Shown: in pieces, positions 15,567 to 25,187 of the stretch
How positions within the stretch are numbered: the stretch's first letter is position 1
Layout of the letters: every line of letters starts with the position of its first letter
DNA from: Candidatus Omnitrophica bacterium UBA6233
GTDB lineage: Bacteria > Omnitrophota > Gorgyraeia > Gygaellales > Profunditerraquicolaceae
Length of the DNA stretch: 64,000 nt
Reading direction: 5' to 3'
Assembly (NCBI GenBank): GCA_002440965.1
Contig: DJWJ01000031.1
Location: forward strand, 10,571-74,570
Notes under the pieces: generated by a model
The model's input: only the letters and a program-made list of their open reading frames with translations
Told to the model about the DNA's origin: nothing
The model's database searches: none
Position numbers and translations under genes: made by a program

Positions 15567-16988
15567 ATGAGAATCGCCTTAGTTTTTCCAAAATATACCC
15601 ATAAAGATTTCTCTGAAAATCTGAAGATTGTAAACGAAGAATTTTGTTTTGCGCCGCCAATTATATTGGCGTATGTAGCTGCTATTCTGGAAAAATATGG
15701 GCATGAGGTTATCCTGTTAGATGCAAGAGCGCTGAATCTTTCCAAGGAAGAATTGTTGCTTAAGCTAAAAACTTTTAAACCAGATCTTCTCGGTTTTAGG
15801 GCAGAAAGTTATCATTTTCATGATGCATTAGAATGCATTACTTACTTAAAACATAAACTGAATATACCTGTTTTTACGGGAGGGCCAAACCTGTCTTTTT
15901 ATATCAGAGAGACAATGGCCTACAAAGAGATAGACTATGGGATTATTGGAGAGGGAATTGAGTCTTTGCCGAAATTAACTGAGGCGTTGCAAAATAATAA
16001 GGATTTAAGCGGAATAGAAGGGATAGCCTATAAGCAAGATAATGAAATCAGGATAACTCCTGTTGCTTTAAAGCCGGTAGATTTTGATAGTTTTCCTTTT
16101 CCTGCGCGGCATTTGCTTTCCAACGAGAAATACTATTCTTTTCCTTCCCAGAGGAAAAATTTTACTATAATGGTAACCGCTAAGGGATGCCCTTATAAAT
16201 GCAGTTTCTGCGCGATAAATTGCCTTCCGTATTCTGAAAGATCGGCCGGCAGGGTCGTGGATGAAATCGAAGAATGTGCCGGGAAATACAGGATTAGAGA
16301 GATAGATATATTCGACGCGACTTTTTTTTACAATCGTAAGCGGGATTTGGAGATTCTTAGCCAAATAATCAAAAGGAAGATACCGGTAGAATGGTCCTGT
16401 AGGACTAGGGTGGATTTGGTTGATGATGAGTTACTTGGTATGGCCTATCAGGCCGGGTGCCGCAGAATATATTATGGAATCGAATCGGCCAGCCAGGAGA
16501 TCCTAAAGTCGATCAATAAAGGAATCACCCTGGCAAAGATTAGGGAGGCTATTGCCCTGACCCATAAGCATAAGATCAGGACCTTGGGTTTTTTTATGTT
16601 CGGCGGCCCCGGAGAGACGAGGGAGACGATAAAAAAGACGATTGAATTCAGTAAGGAACTTAAGCTGGATTTCATCCAGATTTGTAAAACAATCGCCAAA
16701 CCTGGTTCGGATCTAAACGAATTATTAAAAAAGAAAACAAACAAGGATTATTGGAGCGAATATATATCCGGCAGAAACGGAAAATCGTGCGCTCCGTTTC
16801 CTGCGCCCTGGACCGGTTTGACCAATGAAGAGTTATTCGCTTGCGTGAAAAAAGGGTATATGAGTTTTTATCTCAGGCCTTCCCAGATACTCAGGATTAT
16901 CTTTGAAACAAAGTCGCTGGATGAGTTATTCCGGTATATAATAGTTGGAACAAGGATGGTTTTGTCTTATCTTAAAAGAAGTTCCTGA
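15567..16988 (+). CDS. B12-binding-domain radical SAM protein
   Basis: The first 180 residues form a Rossmann-like B12-binding domain ('MRIALVFPKY', 'FTGGPN', 'DYGIIGEG'). The usual DxHxxG cobalamin ligand motif is not present. The radical SAM domain has C208, C212 and C215 in 'CPYKCSFC', then 'GIESASQEILKSINKG' and 'FMFGGPGET'. This is the BchE-like/PhpK-like group, which includes methyltransferases and ring-forming enzymes. It directly follows the PP-loop gene (8 bases). Related proteins in this window are at 48672 and 52294. The substrate is unknown. Confidence 0.88.
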   Translation: MRIALVFPKYTHKDFSENLKIVNEEFCFAPPIILAYVAAILEKYGHEVILLDARALNLSKEELLLKLKTFKPDLLGFRAESYHFHDALECITYLKHKLNIPVFTGGPNLSFYIRETMAYKEIDYGIIGEGIESLPKLTEALQNNKDLSGIEGIAYKQDNEIRITPVALKPVDFDSFPFPARHLLSNEKYYSFPSQRKNFTIMVTAKGCPYKCSFCAINCLPYSERSAGRVVDEIEECAGKYRIREIDIFDATFFYNRKRDLEILSQIIKRKIPVEWSCRTRVDLVDDELLGMAYQAGCRRIYYGIESASQEILKSINKGITLAKIREAIALTHKHKIRTLGFFMFGGPGETRETIKKTIEFSKELKLDFIQICKTIAKPGSDLNELLKKKTNKDYWSEYISGRNGKSCAPFPAPWTGLTNEELFACVKKGYMSFYLRPSQILRIIFETKSLDELFRYIIVGTRMVLSYLKRSS

Positions 16989-17030
16989 TTTATGGCGGAT
17001 TTTGGTTTTTAGGATGGAGGATAAGAAGAA

Positions 17031-18983
17031 ATGGCGGATAATTCTATTAAACATAAAAAGATAGGCATAATCCTGGCCGTTATTTTAGTTCTTCTTTTTG
17101 CCTCATTATTCTATTATCCGGTAATAAAGGATCTCGGGAACACGGTCATCAGTGAGGATGATTGGTTCGGGGAATATTTCTACGCCGGTTTGACACGGAA
17201 ATCGATTGTCGAGTATTTTCAACTGCCCCTGAATACCCCTTATTTGAGCGGCGGATATCCTTATATATCCCATCCGTGGGATTATACCTTTAATCCATTT
17301 TTATTATTTATATTGCCCTTCGGGGAAGTATCAGGCTTAAGGATTGCAGTTTTTTTGACTTTCCTTCTGGGCGCGTTAGGTATGTTTTACCTAACAAAAA
17401 GTGTATTGAAATTTAATTTATTAGGAGCGGTTTTTTCCAGCCTTACTTTCATATTCTGCAATTGGGGTGCTTATGAAGTTGTAGATGGGAATATCCATCA
17501 GTACATATATTATTATTTTCTTCCTTGGCTGCTCGCTTTCTTTAAGAAATCGGCGGATGACAGGAATTGTCTTTTATTTTCTTGCCTGATTTTATCATTT
17601 TACATAATGAATAGCGGGTTATCATTGATCGTTGTTCTGTTATTCTTGTTTATGAGTGCTTCTTTGGATTCTATAAGTATAAGTAGCAAGCCAAAAATTA
17701 AAATTAATCCTTTAATTCCGGTCGTTCTCTTGATTGTCTTAGGTTTAAGTATCTTATTGTCCGCCGTGAAAATAATACCTATGTATAATCTATATTCATT
17801 GAGAGCAGAATGCATCCATTTGCCATATGAAGATATATATTCCAAGGTTTCTGCCGCTACAGATGCTTTTCATGCATCTTTGAATATGGATCGGCTCTGG
17901 AGGGGGTTATTTACTGGTTACTTAGGTTATTCTTCAATGCATCTTGGTTATTTGCCCGTTATTATTGCCTTTTTTTCAATCCTCCTTTATTTTAAGGAAA
18001 ACCTGCGTTACTTGATATTGTTAGTCGTATTTACTTTAATCGCTTTTGGGAAAAATAGTCCGATTGATATTTTTAAGATTATTTGGCATATTCACCCCGT
18101 GGTCCATGGTATTTGGAGACTGGATAAATATTTCTGTTTCTTTATACCGTTTTTTATCTCCATTATTGCAGGAAGATTCTTTCTTATAGTTGAAAAGCGT
18201 CGCAAGCTCTACCTCTTCGCTATTTTGCTGGCCATAATCAGCGTAGGCAATATTTATATTCAAAATCAGGCGGTATTCAAAAAGATGGTATATGAATATA
18301 AGCCTAAATTAAAAATATATAGTGATTTCTTTCAGGTAAAAATAGAGGACGCACTTGTCAGGCGTGAGCGTCCGGGTTTCTTCGATATACACGATTTGCG
18401 TGATTATCAGCCATTTTGGCTGCTTTTGGGGCAGAATCTGGGCGTAACAGATTTTAATTGGAACGGCAACTTGAGGCTTAAGGAGAACGCTATCCCTAGA
18501 TACTTTTTGCCTTTAGGCGAGAAAATGGGAAGGGAGAAAACGTTTTTCGTAAAGGGATATGAATGTTTACCGAAGGGTCGCTTTTCACTGGTTGATTTGG
18601 TAAGTAAAGGCGAGAGTAACCCTAAATATAAGGGGGAATTTTTCTTTTTGGATAAAACCAATGAAGCGTCCCAAATTTACTTTAGTCCTAATATTATGGA
18701 GTTTAGCGTTGAGCTCAAGAATCCCGATACATTGGTAATTAATCAAAACTACAACAGTAATTGGAGGACGGATACAGGGATTCTCCAGGAGTACGGTGGC
18801 CTCTTAGCGGTTAAGTTCAGTGAAGCGGGAAAATACAGGATTAGACTGAGGTATATCCCGAAGGATTTCTATTTAGGCCTTCTTATAAGCTTGTTTACCG
18901 TAGCGGTATTCATTGTGTTTTGGATAAAAAATAATACCCGGGATAAATCTGTCGGGGGGCGTGTATTGGGGAGTCGGAGATGA
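17031..18983 (+). CDS. YfhO-like multi-pass membrane protein
   Basis: The 650-aa protein has about 12 TM helices, an early periplasmic loop with 'SEDDWFGEYFYAG', and a C-terminal soluble part. In that part, 'INQNYNSNWRTD' and 'GKYRIRLRYIPKDFY' match the YfhO family (GT-C-like proteins that glycosylate lipoteichoic acid in Bacillus and are widespread in surface-glycan loci). It overlaps the next radical SAM gene by 4 bases. A GT-C sugar transfer on the periplasmic face is inferred. Confidence 0.75.
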   Translation: MADNSIKHKKIGIILAVILVLLFASLFYYPVIKDLGNTVISEDDWFGEYFYAGLTRKSIVEYFQLPLNTPYLSGGYPYISHPWDYTFNPFLLFILPFGEVSGLRIAVFLTFLLGALGMFYLTKSVLKFNLLGAVFSSLTFIFCNWGAYEVVDGNIHQYIYYYFLPWLLAFFKKSADDRNCLLFSCLILSFYIMNSGLSLIVVLLFLFMSASLDSISISSKPKIKINPLIPVVLLIVLGLSILLSAVKIIPMYNLYSLRAECIHLPYEDIYSKVSAATDAFHASLNMDRLWRGLFTGYLGYSSMHLGYLPVIIAFFSILLYFKENLRYLILLVVFTLIAFGKNSPIDIFKIIWHIHPVVHGIWRLDKYFCFFIPFFISIIAGRFFLIVEKRRKLYLFAILLAIISVGNIYIQNQAVFKKMVYEYKPKLKIYSDFFQVKIEDALVRRERPGFFDIHDLRDYQPFWLLLGQNLGVTDFNWNGNLRLKENAIPRYFLPLGEKMGREKTFFVKGYECLPKGRFSLVDLVSKGESNPKYKGEFFFLDKTNEASQIYFSPNIMEFSVELKNPDTLVINQNYNSNWRTDTGILQEYGGLLAVKFSEAGKYRIRLRYIPKDFYLGLLISLFTVAVFIVFWIKNNTRDKSVGGRVLGSRR

Positions 18984-19975
18984 AATTACAGGATAAACTT
19001 GAATCTTTAGTTTCAATGTTAAAAGCAAGATTCTTAGGTAAGCGGATTCCTCTTGCCGTGCGCCTGCAGGTGACGAATCGTTGTACCTTGCAATGTAAAT
19101 ATTGCAACCTTTGGAATTCCGAGAAAAGCGAGCTTGGAACCGGAGATATCCTTAGGTTAATAAAAGAGCTTGCATCTCTGGGGACCAAGAGGATTTCGAT
19201 CAGCGGAGGTGAGCCGTTACTAAGAGCCGATATCGCCGAGATTATCGATTGTTGTTGGAAAAACGGGATTTATCCCGAGATGAACTCCAACGGTTCGGTA
19301 GTCCCGGAGAAAATCGGGGTCGTCAAAAAGATCGATTTCCTTAAACTCAGCCTTGATGGTCCTGAAGAAATCCATGATTATGTCAGAGGGGCTGGTTCCT
19401 ACAGGAGGGTAATAGAGGCCGCAGAGGCTGCATTTAAGAACAAGGTCAATTTTGGTTTCGCTTGTACATTAACGAGATTCAATGTTAATTCTTTGGATCA
19501 TATTCTAGCCTTGTCAGAGAAATACGGAGCTATCGCTGCCTTTCAGCCTTTAAAGCAAATCTATCGTGGAATAAAAGACATCACAGATATTGCTCCATCG
19601 CCAGAAGAGTTCCGTTCGGCTATAGCCAGTTTGATTGTTAAAAAAAAGTCAGGTAATAGATATATTCGTAATTCTTTGGCGGGACTAAAACATATATGCA
19701 GCTGGCCCCACTATGCAAAATTGAAATGTTGGGCCGGACGTATCTTTTGTATCATCGATACTGATGGAACATTATATCCCTGCGATAGGATAGATTATCA
19801 CATGGAATTACCCAATTGTATCTCCTTGGGTATCGGGAATGCCTTAAGTCTGCTTCCTTATGTCCGCTGCGGCGGTTGCGGATTTTGCGGAGCTCTAGAA
19901 TTGAATTATCTTATGCAGCTTAAGCTCAATGGCATGCCGTCGATTAGAAAAATAATAAATTTCAGGAAAAGATAA
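18980..19975 (+). CDS. radical SAM/SPASM enzyme, paralogue 1 of 5
   Basis: The 331-aa protein has the [4Fe-4S]/SAM motif C35, C39, C42 ('CTLQCKYC') and 'SGGEPLLR' (75-82). The auxiliary-cluster region has Cys at 250, 257, 268, 280, 297, 300 and 303 ('RCGGCGFC'). It shares overall length, the 'LSLDGPEEIHD' block and the C-terminal 'CWAGRI...DG..YPC' block with the genes at 23177, 24165, 28004 and 30242. SPASM enzymes modify peptides or oxidise/epimerise sugars; nothing here fixes the substrate. Its last base is the first base of the asparagine-synthase-like gene. Confidence 0.9.
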   Translation: MKLQDKLESLVSMLKARFLGKRIPLAVRLQVTNRCTLQCKYCNLWNSEKSELGTGDILRLIKELASLGTKRISISGGEPLLRADIAEIIDCCWKNGIYPEMNSNGSVVPEKIGVVKKIDFLKLSLDGPEEIHDYVRGAGSYRRVIEAAEAAFKNKVNFGFACTLTRFNVNSLDHILALSEKYGAIAAFQPLKQIYRGIKDITDIAPSPEEFRSAIASLIVKKKSGNRYIRNSLAGLKHICSWPHYAKLKCWAGRIFCIIDTDGTLYPCDRIDYHMELPNCISLGIGNALSLLPYVRCGGCGFCGALELNYLMQLKLNGMPSIRKIINFRKR

Positions 19976-21876
19976 TGAGCGGATTCGTCGGATGTTTAAA
20001 TTTTGAGGGTAGAGGAGTTGACAAAGAGACTCTGCAGGTGATGTTGAAAACTATCTCACACAGGGGCTCCGGGGAAGGGGGATTTTTCGGAGATAAGAAT
20101 TTTTCCGTCGCTTATATCGGCCCAGGGTTCTCCGGTCCCGGCGCTAAAAATGACCAATCCGCTATAGGTAGTTCCGAAAGAATTACAGTGGTTTGTGACG
20201 CAGAGATATATAATTGGCGGGAGCTTAAGGATATACTGGAAGCCGATGGATTCGTTTTTGAGACGGGTTCTGATTCCGAAGTCATCCGGAATAGCTATAT
20301 CCGTTGGGGACCGGGTTGTTTTAATAAATTTAACGGCATATTTGCGTTATGCATATTTGATAAGTATGCAAATGAGCTAATATTAGCCAGAGACCATCTC
20401 GGGATAAAGCCTATATATTTTTACCAATCGGGCGACGTCCTGATATTTGCCTCTGAAATAAAGGCCTTGCTTGCCGGCGGGTTTGTCCCCAGAAAGATAG
20501 ATTATCAGGCCTTGAATGACTATTTTTCCTTCGGTTTTTCGGTTATTCCTAAAACGCTTGTCCGGGGAGTTGAAAGGCTGTCTCCCGGCTCGTATCTAAG
20601 CTGCGGCAGGCATGGTTTTAGAAAGGTCCAATATTGGGATGCGATTCCCGCAAGAAGCAAGAAAAAAGCGATCCGTTATTACGAGGAAGAATTTTCTTAT
20701 CTTCTGGAGGATTCCATAAAATTAAGATTAAAGGGGGATGGGGTTAAAGGTATCTTGTTAAGCGGAGGGATTGATTCGTCTGCTTTGACATATTTCATTA
20801 CCAGGGATATCCCTGGGATCCTTACGTTTTCAATTGGATTTAAAGAGAAAGAGCGCGTTTTTGACGAAAACAGGAATTATGCTTCTTTGGTTGCCGAGAA
20901 GTTTTCCACGCGGCATAAAGATATGTTCCTTGAGGCAGAGAGGACCGATATAAATCAGCTTAGAGAAATAACTAGATTCAATGATGATTTATCCGGTTAT
21001 CCGTGTATGGTTGCCGAATTCTTTCTCTCGCGTTTTGCCGGAGATAAGGTTGAGATTGTTTATGACGGGACCGGGGTAGAACAGATTTTAGGAGGTTTGG
21101 ATACCGATAAGGCCGATAAAGCCTTGTATTTCTACAAGGCGTTTCCATCCTGGTTCAGGAATTTTCTGGCCGAAAGTATCTCTAAGAGGATTCCGGTGCG
21201 CGACAGGACTCCGGAAGATCTGTTTTTCAGGCTGAAGAAATTTCTCTACGGCTCAAAGTTCCCTCCCGAGGTTGCCCATTTTAAATGGAGAGAGATATTT
21301 TCCGAGCAGGATAAGATTGGACTTATCCATCCTGCTTTGCTGGAGATGATGAATTCAAGGTCTCCTTCAAGCGTGTATGAATATTATTATCGGAATGCCG
21401 GGGATGTTGCCTTGTTCGAGAAATTTTTATACGCCGACCAGAAGATAATATTGGAGACTCTACTTAAGAGATTGGACGGGGTCTATTCGGCATCCGGCCT
21501 CTCGGCGAGATTTCCGTATTTGGACTACAGATTTGTCGAGCTATGTGCCGGGTTGCCTACGGAGTTGAAGATAAACGGCCTGACAAACAAATATATGCTC
21601 AGGAGGGCTATGAGAGGGAAGCTGCCTGCGTGGGTAATTAACCGGAAGAAACGGGGTTTGACTTTGCCTCTTAATCTTTGGATAAAGGGTAGTTGGCGTA
21701 AGATGATAAACGATATCCTGTTTTCTTCGTCTTTAACCGGGACATATTTTAGTCGCAGCTATATCGAGAAGATGATTCGGGAGCATAACGATAATAGAGA
21801 AGATCACAGCTGGAAAATCTTTAGTTTGATCTCTTTTTATCTGTGGGCGGAGATATATGATATAGATACAAAATAG
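19975..21876 (+). CDS. asparagine-synthase-like protein lacking Cys2 (copy 1)
   Basis: The 633-aa protein aligns over full length with glutamine-hydrolysing asparagine synthase: an Ntn-type amidotransferase domain (1-190, 'SHRGSGEGGF', 'ARDHLGIKP') and a synthetase domain with the pyrophosphate loop 'LSGGIDSSAL'. The nucleophilic Cys2 is missing: the protein begins M-S-G-F-V-G. It should therefore not take ammonia from glutamine in the usual way. It may use free ammonia, or adenylate a carboxylate for intramolecular amide formation as in beta-lactam synthetase and lasso cyclases. A second such protein is at 32192. Confidence 0.9.
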   Translation: MSGFVGCLNFEGRGVDKETLQVMLKTISHRGSGEGGFFGDKNFSVAYIGPGFSGPGAKNDQSAIGSSERITVVCDAEIYNWRELKDILEADGFVFETGSDSEVIRNSYIRWGPGCFNKFNGIFALCIFDKYANELILARDHLGIKPIYFYQSGDVLIFASEIKALLAGGFVPRKIDYQALNDYFSFGFSVIPKTLVRGVERLSPGSYLSCGRHGFRKVQYWDAIPARSKKKAIRYYEEEFSYLLEDSIKLRLKGDGVKGILLSGGIDSSALTYFITRDIPGILTFSIGFKEKERVFDENRNYASLVAEKFSTRHKDMFLEAERTDINQLREITRFNDDLSGYPCMVAEFFLSRFAGDKVEIVYDGTGVEQILGGLDTDKADKALYFYKAFPSWFRNFLAESISKRIPVRDRTPEDLFFRLKKFLYGSKFPPEVAHFKWREIFSEQDKIGLIHPALLEMMNSRSPSSVYEYYYRNAGDVALFEKFLYADQKIILETLLKRLDGVYSASGLSARFPYLDYRFVELCAGLPTELKINGLTNKYMLRRAMRGKLPAWVINRKKRGLTLPLNLWIKGSWRKMINDILFSSSLTGTYFSRSYIEKMIREHNDNREDHSWKIFSLISFYLWAEIYDIDTK

Positions 21877-21935
21877 GTTATTGAGCCGCTGGAAAAATAC
21901 TTTTGCAGATTCGGACTTAAAGAGAAAGGCAGGGA

Positions 21936-23162
21936 ATGATGAAATCCGCAGGAATAATCAAGAAATGCTTTTCGGTCGTATTGGGCATACTGGTAATTTT
22001 ACTTATACTTGAAATGATTTTGAGGGTTTCCGGTTGTCTTTATTTCTTTCTTCGCCGGGACCGGCAGATGATAGAAAGATTGAATGATGGAAAAAGCAAG
22101 TATGCGATCTTATGTTTGGGTGAGTCATTCACATACGGGGGCGAGCTTGACCCTAAATATTCATACCCCCGTCAATTGCAGGATATCTTCGATAAGCGTA
22201 ATCCCGGCGCAAATGTTCTAGTCGTAAACGGGGGTATCTGCGAATATAATTCTTCCCAGGTCCTCGAAAATTTACTTAGGAATATCCGTAAGTATAAGCC
22301 TAAGCTGATTGTTTTACTGGTAGGCTCCAGCAATAGGTTTAACTTTATAGGTTTTAGCCAGGATAGTTCTATAATTTCGGAATCCAGGCAGTTTGTATAT
22401 CGACTCAGGGTATACAAATTATTCAAGATAGCCGCGCTTAACTTAAGGCAAAAGCTCTTCGAGATGAGGGTAGGCAAGGAAATAGATAAGATTTCAGGTA
22501 AGCTGGAACGTTACGCGTTCCTGGATGCTATCGATCCCGATAAACACATTCTTGAGGATATTGCGGACGAAAACCATGACTTGATAGTATGCCTCAGGAG
22601 ATTGGGTGACGAAAAATCCTTTCTGGAGTTATTTAAGAAATATACCGGAGAACATCAGGATCCTTATCTTTTACAATACCAGGTATCCGAGTTTATGGAA
22701 GATATATACGGCGGGACTAACAAGGATTCGAAGACTATTCTTTCTGAGATGCAAAAGAAGCTAAAGGAGGCTCCGGATCTGAAGGATAATAAGAATTTCT
22801 TCTTTTACTATTATTTATTCTTCAAAAAGATGAAAGACATTTATAGCGATGAGCGCATAGATAATTGGTTAAGAAACGATTTAGAAAAAATAGCGGAGAT
22901 TTGCCGTAAAAACAACATCAAGCTGGTTCTCCAGGAGTATCCATATCCTTATCCTGACGCTAATGCTGTCTTGCGCAAGATAGCGGAAAAATATTCGTTA
23001 CCGCTGGTCAGAAACGGCAAGGGTTTCGGAGAGTTAATTATGAAAGAAGGCAAGAAACGTTACTTCCTCGATGACAGCCACTGCACCGCGGCGGGTTACG
23101 GAGTTATGGCCAAGAATGTCTACGAAGTGATTGAGCCGGAGGTATCCGGGAAGAGACATTAA
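21936..23162 (+). CDS. membrane-anchored SGNH-hydrolase-like protein (copy 1)
   Basis: The 408-aa protein has an N-terminal TM anchor (14-32), then an SGNH-type domain: 'CLGESFTYG' with Ser64, 'VNGGICEYNSS' (Gly/Asn block), 'VLLVGSSNRFN' and a C-terminal 'DDSHCTAAGYG' with the Asp-x-x-His pair in the form DxH. A helical insert of about 130 residues (about 205-330) interrupts the fold. Periplasmic SGNH proteins of this kind add or remove O-acyl groups on exported glycans (AlgX/AlgJ-like). It stands between an asparagine-synthase-like gene and two radical SAM genes. Confidence 0.75.
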   Translation: MMKSAGIIKKCFSVVLGILVILLILEMILRVSGCLYFFLRRDRQMIERLNDGKSKYAILCLGESFTYGGELDPKYSYPRQLQDIFDKRNPGANVLVVNGGICEYNSSQVLENLLRNIRKYKPKLIVLLVGSSNRFNFIGFSQDSSIISESRQFVYRLRVYKLFKIAALNLRQKLFEMRVGKEIDKISGKLERYAFLDAIDPDKHILEDIADENHDLIVCLRRLGDEKSFLELFKKYTGEHQDPYLLQYQVSEFMEDIYGGTNKDSKTILSEMQKKLKEAPDLKDNKNFFFYYYLFFKKMKDIYSDERIDNWLRNDLEKIAEICRKNNIKLVLQEYPYPYPDANAVLRKIAEKYSLPLVRNGKGFGELIMKEGKKRYFLDDSHCTAAGYGVMAKNVYEVIEPEVSGKRH

Positions 23163-23176
23163 TTATTTATAATACT

Positions 23177-24154
23177 ATGAACATAGCCGACAAGTTAAAT
23201 TTAGCATCCGCGTTTATAAACGCAAGATTCTTCGGAGCCAGGAGGCCAGCTATAGTGAATTGGGCTCTTACTTATAGATGCAACCGTTCCTGCAGGTATT
23301 GCGGCGTTTCCGATAACAAAACAGTTGAATTAAGCACCCGGGAAGCGATTTCCGCGATAGATGAAATGTGCGATTGCGGCACTAGAAAAATACATTTTAC
23401 TGGGGGAGAGCCTTTGGTAAGAGAAGATTTTCTTCAGCTGCTTGGTTATTGCCGAAAGAAAGGGATAAGTATAAGCGTAAACTCAAATGGCGCCCTGGTT
23501 CGGCAGGGAATAAAGAGTCTTAGAGGGATAGACGGGTTATCTTTAAGTTTAGACGGTCCCCAAGAGATACACGATGCTGTCAGGGGAGAGGGATCATACT
23601 ATGAGGTTATGGATGCGGTAAAATACGCTAAGGAAAACAATATAAAGGTTCGGTTTACAACAGTATTATCAAAATTAAATCTATCAAGTATCGGTTTTGT
23701 TTTAAGGAAAGCCGAAGAGCTGAATACGGCAGTGATCTTTCAGCCGGCACAGAAATTCCTTTTAGAAACCAAGAAAATCAATCCTATAGCAGCTTCTATT
23801 GTGGAGTATAGAAATGTGATTGCTAAATTAATAGAAAAGAAGCGTAAGAACAGGTTTATAGGTAATTCGTTGTCTGGTTTGCATCATTTATACCACTGGC
23901 CTTCTTTAATAAGAATTTCTTGTGTAAATGCTTTGGTTATTTGCCGGATCGAGCCGAGCGGGGAAATTTACGGTTGCGCTGATTTTAAGGGTAGGCCATC
24001 CGGGATTAAAATACAGGAAGCAGGATTCAGGAAGGCATTCTATAGCCTTGTGCCGTTAACTTGTAATGAATGTTGGTGCGCTTCTTATACGGAGCTGAAT
24101 TGTTTGTTTTCAGGGAAACCGGATTCCATCCTTAACCTGAAAAAGTTGATTTAA
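23177..24154 (+). CDS. radical SAM/SPASM enzyme, paralogue 2 of 5
   Basis: The protein is 325 aa, with C35, C39 and C42 ('CNRSCRYC') and 'FTGGEPLVR'. In the C-terminal part the Cys set is 'SCVNALVIC', 'YGC' and 'TCNECWC'; the Cys that corresponds to C280 of paralogue 1 is absent, so the auxiliary cluster may be ligated differently. The 'SLDGPQEIHDAVRGEGSYYEV' region (here split for length) is shared with the other paralogues. It is followed after 10 bases by paralogue 3. The substrate is unknown. Confidence 0.9.
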   Translation: MNIADKLNLASAFINARFFGARRPAIVNWALTYRCNRSCRYCGVSDNKTVELSTREAISAIDEMCDCGTRKIHFTGGEPLVREDFLQLLGYCRKKGISISVNSNGALVRQGIKSLRGIDGLSLSLDGPQEIHDAVRGEGSYYEVMDAVKYAKENNIKVRFTTVLSKLNLSSIGFVLRKAEELNTAVIFQPAQKFLLETKKINPIAASIVEYRNVIAKLIEKKRKNRFIGNSLSGLHHLYHWPSLIRISCVNALVICRIEPSGEIYGCADFKGRPSGIKIQEAGFRKAFYSLVPLTCNECWCASYTELNCLFSGKPDSILNLKKLI

Positions 24155-24164
24155 AACATTATTT

Positions 24165-25148
24165 ATGGTTAGAAGGGTATTTAATATTTTCTATTGTTTA
24201 TCGCTAGCAAGGATTTTTGGGATTAGATTTCCATTGCTGGTTGGCTGGTCAATTACAAATAGGTGTAATTCCGAATGTCTTTATTGCACTTCTTGGAGAG
24301 ATAAAAAAGATGAGCTTAATACACAGCAGTTGTTTTCTATTATCGATGAGCTTGCTGAGATGGGTACGCAGAGTATCAGTTATACCGGGGGAGAGCCGCT
24401 TATCAGAGAGGATATCGGGAGGATAGTAAGATATACGAAGAGCAAAGGCATAAAAACCGGTATATCCAGTAATGGCTTACTCGTAGGGGGTAAAATTGAC
24501 GATATCAAAGGTATAGATTCTCTTGTCTTGAGTTTCGACGGAGAAGAAGAGATACATGATATGCAGCGCTGCAGTGGATCATACCGGAAAGTATTAGAAG
24601 CGATCAGATTGGCGAAAAAAAATGATATTTTCACAAGGCTCCATACCGTTTTAACCAAGAATAATATAGACTCCGTTGATTATATACTTGATTTTGCTAA
24701 AAGAGAGAAGCTGATTGTAAGTTTTACGGTGGTAGAATTCGATCCTTTTAGCGAAAAAGAAGAAATTCTAAAGCTTCTTCCCCAAAAGGAAAAATTCAGA
24801 GCGGTTATATCAAGGCTTATATCGGAGAGGAAAGATGGAAATAAATATTTAGGAAATTCGCCCGTTGGTTTAGAATACCTTTTAAGTTGGCCATATTGCA
24901 AAAGGATGCTTTGTTCAGCCGGCAGGATTTATTGTCGGATAGAATCTAATGGCGATGTTTTTCCTTGCGCAAACCTGGTAAATGAAACTGTGCCTCAAAA
25001 CTGCGTTAAGGATGGTTTTCGGAATGCTTTTAAGAAATTATCGCTGAATAATTGCGACGCTTGTTGGTGCGATACGCGTATAGAAATAAATTATATATAT
25101 TCGTTTAATTTAGAAGCGATCTATAATGCAAAATCGATTTTTCGTTAA
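24165..25148 (+). CDS. radical SAM/SPASM enzyme, paralogue 3 of 5
   Basis: The protein is 327 aa, with C34, C38 and C41 ('CNSECLYC'), 'YTGGEPLIR', and a full C-terminal Cys set ending 'NCDACWC'. It is adjacent to paralogue 2 in direct tandem, and the two share the same domain length and order, which points to local duplication followed by divergence. It ends with 'ARxIF'-like basic residues as do the others. No Shine-Dalgarno is obvious, so it may rely on coupling to the gene before. Confidence 0.9.
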   Translation: MVRRVFNIFYCLSLARIFGIRFPLLVGWSITNRCNSECLYCTSWRDKKDELNTQQLFSIIDELAEMGTQSISYTGGEPLIREDIGRIVRYTKSKGIKTGISSNGLLVGGKIDDIKGIDSLVLSFDGEEEIHDMQRCSGSYRKVLEAIRLAKKNDIFTRLHTVLTKNNIDSVDYILDFAKREKLIVSFTVVEFDPFSEKEEILKLLPQKEKFRAVISRLISERKDGNKYLGNSPVGLEYLLSWPYCKRMLCSAGRIYCRIESNGDVFPCANLVNETVPQNCVKDGFRNAFKKLSLNNCDACWCDTRIEINYIYSFNLEAIYNAKSIFR

Positions 25149-25187
25149 GAACCGCGTTAAATCACTGAAACGTTTAGTATTTATTAT